From an uncultured Bacteroidales bacterium (GTDB taxonomy: Bacteria > Bacteroidota > Bacteroidia > Bacteroidales > Muribaculaceae), in NCBI GenBank assembly GCA_902786725.1, contig CADADP010000016.1, forward strand, positions 1 to 50,567: a stretch of DNA of 50,567 nucleotides, written 5' to 3'. Under the pieces are notes generated by a model that saw only the letters and a list, made by a program, of their open reading frames with translations, searched no databases and was not told the origin of the DNA. The stretch's first letter is position 1; every line of letters starts with the position of its first letter. A program made the position numbers and the translations under genes. Shown piece after piece: positions 26,510 through 32,698 of the stretch.

Positions 26510-28405
26510 TTACCGGCGGCGGTTGCGGCGGCGGTGTGACGTGTCGCTGTGTTTGTTGGTGTGATTCCCGTTTGCGGTTGGATAGAGACGGCCGATTATG
26601 TCGGGCCTATGTAGGCGTCTCAGGGCGGTGATGATGTCGTTGCGGTTGGCCTTGTCATACCAGAAGAAGAATCGTCTCTGCGCCAGTTTCTCTGCCTGTG
26701 TGTGCGCGGTGAATACGGGTTGAAGCGTGTAAGGGTGCAAACCGGTGTGGAAAATCTCGGTGGAGACGGTCATTGGGGTGGGCGTGAAGTCCTGAATCTG
26801 CTCAAGGTGAAAGCCCAGTTCCTTGGTTATGGCTGCCAGTTCGGCCATATGAGCCTCGGTGCAGCCGGGGTGCGACGAAATGAAGTATGGGATAAGTTGC
26901 TGGTTGAGCCGGTATCGCTCGTTGAGCGAATCGAATAAGCGCTTAAATTGGCGGAACTGCTCGAACGATGGTTTCCGCATCACTGCGAGCACAGCGTCGC
27001 AGGTGTGTTCAGGAGCAACTTTAAGGCGTCCAGAAACATGGTGGCGAATCAGTTCCTCGTTGAAGCGGGCGTTGGCGGCGTCCACGGCGGGGTCACCGGT
27101 GCGGTGCATCGACAGGTCGTAGCGTACGCCACTACTGACAAATGATTTTTTTACTCGTGGCAAGGCATCCACTGCGTGGTAGATGTCGAGCAGGGCCGAG
27201 TGGTCGGTGTCCAGGTTGGGGCATGGGCGTGGGTGCAGGCACGACGGGCGTCGGCACAGTCGGCACAAGGCGGTGTCTTTACCCCCCATTGCATACATAT
27301 TGGCGCTGGGACCGCCCAGGTCGCTGATGTAGCCTTTGAAATCGTCCATCCGCGTTACTTGCTCCACTTCGCGCATTATCGACTGCTTGCTACGCGATGC
27401 GATGAACTTGCCCTGGTGTGCCGATATAGTGCAGAATGCGCAGCCGCCGAAGCATCCACGGTGCATGTTCACCGAGTGCCGGATCATATCGTAGGCCGGG
27501 ATGTGTTTACCGCGGTATCGTGGGTGAGGCAGGCGGGTGTAGGGTAGGTCGAAAGAGGCATCGATTTCCTCGGTGGTCATGGGCGGATTGGTGCGGTTTA
27601 CCTTGATGGCCACATCGCCGGTGGCTTGCCACATGGCATCGCCCTGCCAGCGGTTCGACTCCACTTCAATGGCTTTGAAGTTCTGTGCCTGAGCACGCTT
27701 GTCGGCAAGGCACTGCTCCCAGGAGTGGAGTACGATGTCTGAGCCGTGGTCGCTACCTGTAGGAATTTCGGTGAGTGGGCGTCGAACCACGGTCTGAGGC
27801 ACGTCGGTGAGTTGCTCTATGGTCTCGCCGCGACTTAGCTGTGCCGCTATTTCCTTGATGGGCTTCTCGCCCATACCATAGATTAGCATGTCGGCCGGAC
27901 ACTGCGTCAGAATGGAAGGCATCAGGCGATCTTGCCAGTAGTCGTAGTGCGCTAGTCGGCGCATCGAAGCCTCGATGCCTCCGGCCACAACCGGCACATC
28001 AGGAAATAGTTGTTTCAGAATTTTGGAATAGACGATTGTGGGGTAATCGGGCCGCATACCCGGTCGCGCATCGGGGGTGTAGGCATCGTCGCTACGCCGC
28101 CGCCGGTTGGCGGTGTAGTGGTTCACCATCGAGTCCATTGCGCCGGCATAAACGCCAAAGAAAAGGCGTGGACGTCCAAGTTTTCGGAAGTCGCGCAGGT
28201 CGTCGCGCCAGTTGGGTTGTGGAACGATTGCCACGTTATAACCCTGGGCCTGTAGCACACGCCCTATCACTGCTGCTCCCATCGAGGGATGGTCGATGTA
28301 GGCGTCGCCACTGAAGATAATCACATCGATGTGGTCCCAGCCGAGTGCGTCCACCTCTTTGCGCGAGGTGGGTAGCCACAGACTTATTGGTAGGGTGGGA
28401 ATCAT
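26510..28405 (-). CDS. YgiQ-family radical SAM protein
   Basis: The 631-residue protein matches YgiQ/UPF0313. The N terminus reads MIPTLPISLWLPTSRKEVDA, an N-terminal cobalamin-binding-like domain precedes the radical SAM core, and the [4Fe-4S] cysteines are C318-x3-C322-x2-C325 in GCFGGCAFCTIS. Conserved VAGGIEASMRRLAHYDYWQD and VAPEHTCDAVL blocks are present, and the C terminus is arginine-rich (RRRNRRR). The chemical reaction of the family is not established. It follows uvrB by 24 bases on the same strand, so both are probably co-transcribed. Confidence 0.92.
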   Translation of the reverse strand: MIPTLPISLWLPTSRKEVDALGWDHIDVIIFSGDAYIDHPSMGAAVIGRVLQAQGYNVAIVPQPNWRDDLRDFRKLGRPRLFFGVYAGAMDSMVNHYTANRRRRSDDAYTPDARPGMRPDYPTIVYSKILKQLFPDVPVVAGGIEASMRRLAHYDYWQDRLMPSILTQCPADMLIYGMGEKPIKEIAAQLSRGETIEQLTDVPQTVVRRPLTEIPTGSDHGSDIVLHSWEQCLADKRAQAQNFKAIEVESNRWQGDAMWQATGDVAIKVNRTNPPMTTEEIDASFDLPYTRLPHPRYRGKHIPAYDMIRHSVNMHRGCFGGCAFCTISAHQGKFIASRSKQSIMREVEQVTRMDDFKGYISDLGGPSANMYAMGGKDTALCRLCRRPSCLHPRPCPNLDTDHSALLDIYHAVDALPRVKKSFVSSGVRYDLSMHRTGDPAVDAANARFNEELIRHHVSGRLKVAPEHTCDAVLAVMRKPSFEQFRQFKRLFDSLNERYRLNQQLIPYFISSHPGCTEAHMAELAAITKELGFHLEQIQDFTPTPMTVSTEIFHTGLHPYTLQPVFTAHTQAEKLAQRRFFFWYDKANRNDIITALRRLHRPDIIGRLYPTANGNHTNKHSDTSHRRRNRRR

Positions 28406-28429
28406 GGCGCGTGCTGTGATTGGAATGTG

Positions 28430-30514
28430 TTATTGCTTGGGTTGCAGGCGTTGCTGCAGCTTGAAAATCTCGTCGCGATACTGTGCCGCTTCCACGAAGT
28501 CCATGCGCTTGGCGGCGGCAATCATCTGCGCTTTTAGGTTATCTATGGCCTTCTCCAAGTCGGTCTGCTTCATGTAGCCGATAACCGGGTCGGCGGCCAC
28601 GCCGGCCGAGTGGTTAAACTCGGCGGCCAACTGGCGCTGCATGCGCGTCTTGTCGTCTTCCACGTTGCTTTCGTAACGTCGAGCATGGGTCATGGCCTCG
28701 TCGCTTATCTGCAACTCGTTGTCGATGCCTATAATGGAGTTGCGTGCCTTTATGATGGCCTGTGGCGTGATGCCGTGTTGCTCATTGTATTGGAGTTGCA
28801 GAGTGCGCCGGCGTTCGGTCTCGTCGATTGTGCGCTGCATGGAGTCGGTGATTTTGTCGGCATACATTATGACTTCGCCGTTGAGATTGCGCGCGGCGCG
28901 GCCTGCTGTCTGTGTGAGAGAGCGGTGTGAGCGCAGGAAACCCTCCTTGTCGGCATCGATGATTGCCACAAGCGAGACTTCGGGTAGGTCGAGACCCTCG
29001 CGCAACAGATTCACCCCCACCAGAACATCGATTGCTCCTGCCCGCAGGTCGTCGAGAATCTGGATGCGATCCATCGTTTCCACGTCGCTGTGCATATATG
29101 CCGTGCGTATGCCCAAGCGTGCCAGATAGGAACTTAGTTCCTCGGCCATGCGCTTAGTGAGCGTGGTGACCAGAGTGCGCTCGTGATGCTCAATGCGTAA
29201 CTGAATTTCTTCGATTAGGTCGTCGATTTGTCCTTGCGACGGCCGCACGGTGATTTTGGGGTCGAGCAGGCCGGTGGGTCGCAGAATTTGTTCCACCACC
29301 ACGCCCTCGCTCATCTCCAGTTCGTAGTCGGCCGGAGTAGCGCTTACGAAGATTGTTTGTCCGGTGAGTTCCTCAAACTCCTCAAAGCGAAGCGGTCGGT
29401 TGTCGCGCGCCGCGTCGAGTCGGAAACCGTACTCAATAAGAGTGGATTTGCGCGACTGGTCGCCGCCGTACATGGCTCTCACCTGCGGCACCGTTACATG
29501 ACTCTCGTCGATGATGGTGAGAAAATCGTCGGGCATATAGTCGAGCAGGCAGAAGGGGCGTTGCCCCGGCTCGCGCCCGTCGAAGTAGCGCGAGTAGTTC
29601 TCAATGCCCGAGCAGTAACCCACTTCGCGAATCATTTCCAAGTCGTAGGTGACGCGCTCGTAGAGCCGCTTAGCCTCCACGTAGCGAGCCTCGCGTCGGA
29701 ACATCTCCACTTGCGTGCCCAGGTCCACGTCGATTTTGCCCAGCGCGCTGCCCAACTGCGCCTTGGGCGTGACAAAGACGTTGGCGGGGAAAATCTTGAA
29801 TCCTTCCACATCTTCTCGCGGCATCTGAGTGGCAGAGTCCAAAATCTGGATTGTCTCTATCTCGTTACCCCAGAAGATTACGCGCAAGATTATCTGCTCG
29901 TCGGCCAGGAACACGTCCACTGTGTCGCCCTTAACACGGAAATGTCCGCTGGTGAGTTCCACTTCGTTGCGGGAGTAGAGCGCGTCCACAAGCCGACGGA
30001 GAAATTCGTCGCGCCCCATGTGGTCGCCGCGGTGAATCGTCACGGCGTTGGCGTTGATATTGTCGGGGTTGCCCATGCCGTAGAGGCACGATACGCTACT
30101 CACCACCACAATGTCGCGCCGGCCACTGAGCAGAGCTGTGACGGTGGAGAGTCGCAGCCGGTCAATTTCCTCGTTGATGGCGAGGTCTTTCTCGATATAT
30201 TTGTCGGTGGCCGGGATATAAGCCTCTGGCTGATAGTAATCGTAGTAGGAGACAAAGTAGTGTACCGAGTTTTCGGGGAAGAAACTCTTGAACTCGGAGT
30301 AGAGTTGCGCGGCCAGTGTCTTGTTGTGTGAGAGTATGAGTGTGGGCCTGTTGGTCCTCGCTATGACGTTAGCCATAGTAAACGTTTTGCCCGAGCCTGT
30401 GACGCCGAGAAGCGTCTGGTAGGGCGTGCCATCGTTCACACCGCTGACCAGTTGCTCTATGGCTTGTGGCTGGTCGCCGGTGGGCTCGTATTGTGATACC
30501 AGTTTGAAATCCAT
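28430..30514 (-). CDS. uvrB: UvrABC excinuclease subunit B
   Basis: The 694-residue helicase-like protein has Walker A at about 37-44 (GVTGSGKT), the beta-hairpin region with YYDYYQPEAYIPATDKYIEK, DEXX-box IIDESHVTVPQ, motifs V and VI (NLLREGLDLPEVSLVAI, SLTQTAGRAARN) and a C-terminal UVR domain (LEKAIDNLKAQMIAAAKRMD). It loads onto damaged DNA with UvrA and prepares incision by UvrC. The first 18 codons lie inside a 355-bp segment that is repeated 9.1 kb away. The promoter -7 box is so close to the ATG that the mRNA may be leaderless. Confidence 0.97.
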   Translation of the reverse strand: MDFKLVSQYEPTGDQPQAIEQLVSGVNDGTPYQTLLGVTGSGKTFTMANVIARTNRPTLILSHNKTLAAQLYSEFKSFFPENSVHYFVSYYDYYQPEAYIPATDKYIEKDLAINEEIDRLRLSTVTALLSGRRDIVVVSSVSCLYGMGNPDNINANAVTIHRGDHMGRDEFLRRLVDALYSRNEVELTSGHFRVKGDTVDVFLADEQIILRVIFWGNEIETIQILDSATQMPREDVEGFKIFPANVFVTPKAQLGSALGKIDVDLGTQVEMFRREARYVEAKRLYERVTYDLEMIREVGYCSGIENYSRYFDGREPGQRPFCLLDYMPDDFLTIIDESHVTVPQVRAMYGGDQSRKSTLIEYGFRLDAARDNRPLRFEEFEELTGQTIFVSATPADYELEMSEGVVVEQILRPTGLLDPKITVRPSQGQIDDLIEEIQLRIEHHERTLVTTLTKRMAEELSSYLARLGIRTAYMHSDVETMDRIQILDDLRAGAIDVLVGVNLLREGLDLPEVSLVAIIDADKEGFLRSHRSLTQTAGRAARNLNGEVIMYADKITDSMQRTIDETERRRTLQLQYNEQHGITPQAIIKARNSIIGIDNELQISDEAMTHARRYESNVEDDKTRMQRQLAAEFNHSAGVAADPVIGYMKQTDLEKAIDNLKAQMIAAAKRMDFVEAAQYRDEIFKLQQRLQPKQ

Positions 30515-30518
30515 AGTG

Positions 30519-30549
30519 CAAAGTTACGGAAAAACGAGAGCAGAACAAA
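30519..30549 (-). promoter_or_regulatory. uvrB promoter
   Basis: On the minus strand TTTG (plus 30549-30546), 19 nt and TAACTTTG (plus 30526-30519) fit the consensus very well. The ATG at 30514 is only four bases after the -7 box, so transcription would begin at or next to the start codon. The -33 box borders the palindrome at 30547-30567. Confidence 0.65.
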
Positions 30550-30657
30550 AAGAACTTGTTCTTTTTTTATGCCGAGTGCCAGTAACTTCGCCGAAGAGGC
30601 AACGTTACGGAAAAACGAGAGCAGAACAAAAAGAACTTGTTCTTTTTTTATGCCGAG
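30523..30657. repeat. Two identical 54-bp units with a palindrome (promoter duplication)
   Basis: Positions 30523-30576 and 30604-30657 are identical. Each holds the -33 region and a palindrome with arms AAAAAGAAC and GTTCTTTTT around TT. The outer unit keeps a weaker -7 box (TAACGTTG). The same pair occurs in the right repeat copy at 39636-39689 and 39718-39771 with a base change in each. Confidence 0.85.
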
Positions 30658-30914
30658 AGTTTGACCCCGACTTCGCCTCTCGCGAATGCATTAGGTGTCA
30701 TAATGATAGTAAAAAGCGCGTGAAGCGGCCAGAATGCCACGGAAGATGCTAAATAAAGTGTAAAGAGTTAAAAAAGCGCTGATTTTTTGGTGGTTTATTA
30801 ATAATATTTTGTAAAATTGGATAAAAACGCAAACCTTTTGTTAATAAAGGCAGTCTGAGGGATTGAGGAAAAATCGGGTTACGAATAAGAGACCATTCTC
30901 ATTTCCGCATTCTG

Positions 30915-30966
30915 CTTTGATTTGCTTGTCAATGTAATCGTGCTATGCACGCTTTGCTAATCAAAG
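30915..30966. repeat. Nested inverted repeat at the left end of the island
   Basis: CTTTGATTTGC (30915-30925) pairs with GCTAATCAAAG (30956-30966) with one mismatch. Inside, CGTGC (30939-30943) pairs with GCACG (30947-30951). It lies in the 561-bp gap between uvrB and the Abi_2 gene. Another small stem is CTTTGTC/GACAAAG at 31004-31020, which may help end the Abi_2 transcript. No gene was seen in the gap. Confidence 0.6.
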
Positions 30967-31075
30967 AACTCCCGACGCTGAAACACCAGCCTGTTTAATG
31001 GCTCTTTGTCGGGGACAAAGGTGCACAGAATAATTGAGACGGCAAAATAAATTAGGACTTATTAGCAGTTCCCCT

Positions 31076-31999
31076 TTACTTCCATATCGGTTCATTTCGC
31101 CAGTTGCCTGTGAAACCTAATTTGCCGTAAGGAATATCTTTGCTATTATCCAGCAGGGAAAGAATCTTAGCCTTGATTTGGTTCTCTGGATATACGGCAT
31201 TGCAGAGATAGAGCATAGCCGTAATAACTCCATAAGGTTTCTTTTTCTGATTGTCTGTAAATGGGGTGTTTAACCACTTGTCACGATGCCCCTTGATGTT
31301 CATGGGCTGCTTGGCAAGGCTCCTGTTCCAAAGACGCGAATGATGGGCGATGATGTTTCGCAGAACAGATATTGCTTCTAACCAACTGGAAAGTTCCTTA
31401 GCAGAGTATAGTCCAAACTCGTTTGCAATAGTTGCTCGTTGGGGTAACTGGCTCTTCAGGTTCTTATACATCTTCGAAAGTGTACCGAACGTAGCAACTT
31501 CCAGAATCATCCATGCATCAGGATTATCACCTTCCATTGACTCACTATCCCAATTGGTATGCTTGGCAATGTATTCTTTGGCAAATGGCTCCGTGCTACG
31601 CTCAAACTCATATTTAAGGTCAAGCAGGAAGTCCTCGTAGTACTCCATCTTTTCAAAGAGAGATTCATCAAGATACCAAAGCCCACTATCCTTTGCCTGT
31701 GACAGATGGTTGATTATTTTAGCCCTCAGTGCTACCTCGATAATTTCAATGGCATCAAAGAGAATCAGACGGAGACTGCGGTCAAAGTTATATCGGGCTA
31801 TCACGTTATCAAAAGAAGCATCTTTAAGGAAATCATGTTCCGTTTCTTCGTCAATCATATCCGTCCAATAGTATTTCAGACGGAAATAGCTGATATGCGA
31901 CAGGCATTCCTTCGCATACTCTTCACTACTGAACTGCATCCCTCTTGAACGGAGCAGCTTGATTTGCTCTTCTATCGTGCGCGGCTTCTGATTGCTCAT
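31076..31999 (-). CDS. Abi_2 (AbiD/AbiF) family HEPN protein
   Basis: The 307-residue protein matches the Abi_2 family. The N terminus reads KPRTIEEQIKLLRSRGMQF, then SHISYFRLKYYW, NFDRSLRLILFDAIEIIEVA and RNIIAHHSRLWNR near residue 215. The R-N-I-I-A-H sequence is a HEPN R-x4-H motif, the catalytic signature of HEPN ribonucleases. Abi_2 proteins cause abortive infection or growth arrest upon phage attack and are thought to cut RNA. It is read away from the HerA operon. A promoter, two hairpins and a T-run lie just upstream on the same strand. It is the first gene of the repeat-bounded island. Confidence 0.88.
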   Translation of the reverse strand: MSNQKPRTIEEQIKLLRSRGMQFSSEEYAKECLSHISYFRLKYYWTDMIDEETEHDFLKDASFDNVIARYNFDRSLRLILFDAIEIIEVALRAKIINHLSQAKDSGLWYLDESLFEKMEYYEDFLLDLKYEFERSTEPFAKEYIAKHTNWDSESMEGDNPDAWMILEVATFGTLSKMYKNLKSQLPQRATIANEFGLYSAKELSSWLEAISVLRNIIAHHSRLWNRSLAKQPMNIKGHRDKWLNTPFTDNQKKKPYGVITAMLYLCNAVYPENQIKAKILSLLDNSKDIPYGKLGFTGNWRNEPIWK

Positions 32000-32014
32000 T
32001 GCTGTCTATATAAT

Positions 32015-32058
32015 AAAAAAAGGTGACCCGCCAGCAGATCTACGGGATGCCGACGGGT
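32015..32058 (-). terminator. Intrinsic terminator in the Abi_2 leader
   Basis: The 11-bp stem at 32026-32058 with an 11-nt loop is followed on the minus strand by CACC and TTTTTTT. It is unusual because it lies between a promoter and the start codon of the gene that promoter serves. Confidence 0.6.
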
Positions 32059-32107
32059 TCTGTTATCGTTTAATTTCGGACGACTTATCCGAGAATCTTC
32101 TTGTATT
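32015..32107 (-). ncRNA. Possible small RNA / attenuator upstream of the Abi_2 gene
   Basis: On the minus strand a promoter (32144-32114) is followed by about 93 nt. It holds a hairpin TCGGA/TCCGA with a 7-nt loop (32092-32076) and a second 11-bp stem with two G-U pairs (arms ACCCGTCGGCA at 32058-32048 and TGCTGGCGGGT at 32036-32026). CACC and seven T (32021-32015) follow. That is a terminator, placed 16 bases before the Abi_2 ATG. The arrangement recalls toxins whose neighbouring RNA acts as antitoxin. Alternatively it is a leader attenuator. Confidence 0.45.
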
Positions 32108-32113
32108 TGGCTG

Positions 32114-32144
32114 CAAATTTAATGTTTTTTCCTTAAATATCCAA
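32114..32144 (-). promoter_or_regulatory. Promoter upstream of the Abi_2 gene
   Basis: On the minus strand TTG (32144-32142), 20 nt and TAAATTTG (32121-32114). The start would be near 32107. Confidence 0.6.
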
Positions 32145-32195
32145 CTTTTTTTGAAGTTTTTTCTCAAAAAGTAGGATAATATGCGAGAAAATTTG

Positions 32196-32203
32196 TAACT
32201 TTG
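32196..32203 (+). promoter_or_regulatory. Candidate -7 box for the HerA operon
   Basis: TAACTTTG matches TAnnTTTG on the plus strand, 75 bases from the divergent Abi_2 promoter. No -33 TTTG is seen at the usual distance. If used, it makes a leader of about 490 nt. Confidence 0.35.
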
Positions 32204-32698
32204 TACCTGACTCTTGTCTTGAGCCGATATATCTAATTTGGACGTGTCCTAATAATACTTAGGCAAAAGATAGTCCACGCCGAGCCGAGTGAGGCATTGC
32301 CGCCATAACAAAGCGGGCACTGGGTGGGAAGAGAGAGTCACGACATATTAAAAAAGGCGTCTTCATGCGTCTTGTCTTTGACCTTTAGAAATTCTCGCAA
32401 AATTCAGATATTGTCAGAGCAAGGCAACGGTAGATGTCCTCGGGATGTGTATATACGCATACCCGTTGTGGATTTATGTGACTACATCGTGTCATGATGT
32501 CTGCAAGAAGGGGATTGCTATATCCATATCGGCGTGGGCTTCAACGTTGCTCGTTCTTCAATATCGGGCAATGCGAGAAGCCTCTAAAGGTGGGACGGGC
32601 GACAGAGCAGTTCCCACGCTTTCTTTTTATGCCGTCAGACCAGAAGTTCAACAGAGCCGATAGGGGGACGAGGTTCGTAAAAGGTACGGCAGACATCA
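32204..32698 (+). other. Long non-coding leader before the HerA-like gene
   Basis: There is no convincing protein here. Two overlapping open frames (32445-32663 and 32494-32718) have no conserved domain, and the second runs into the HerA-like gene. The second encodes a stretch (MPSDQKFNRADRGTRF) that I faintly associate with non-coding regions of Bacteroides conjugative elements. The stretch probably is a leader or a remnant of such an element. Confidence 0.4.

Larger units (their letters stand above)
30460..30814. repeat. Left copy of the 355-bp direct repeat (uvrB 5' end and promoter region)
   Basis: It runs from codon 18 of uvrB through the start codon and the promoter to GTAA at 30811-30814. 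The right copy is 39573-39928, in the same orientation. About ten single-base differences and a one-base indel separate them. After the last shared bases, the left copy continues into island DNA and the right copy into the serine palmitoyltransferase promoter. Confidence 0.95.

Noticed and set aside
29228-30331. Open frame of 367 codons opposite uvrB
   Set aside because: The uvrB frame has every motif of the family; the opposite frame has none and is a shadow of G/C-rich codons.
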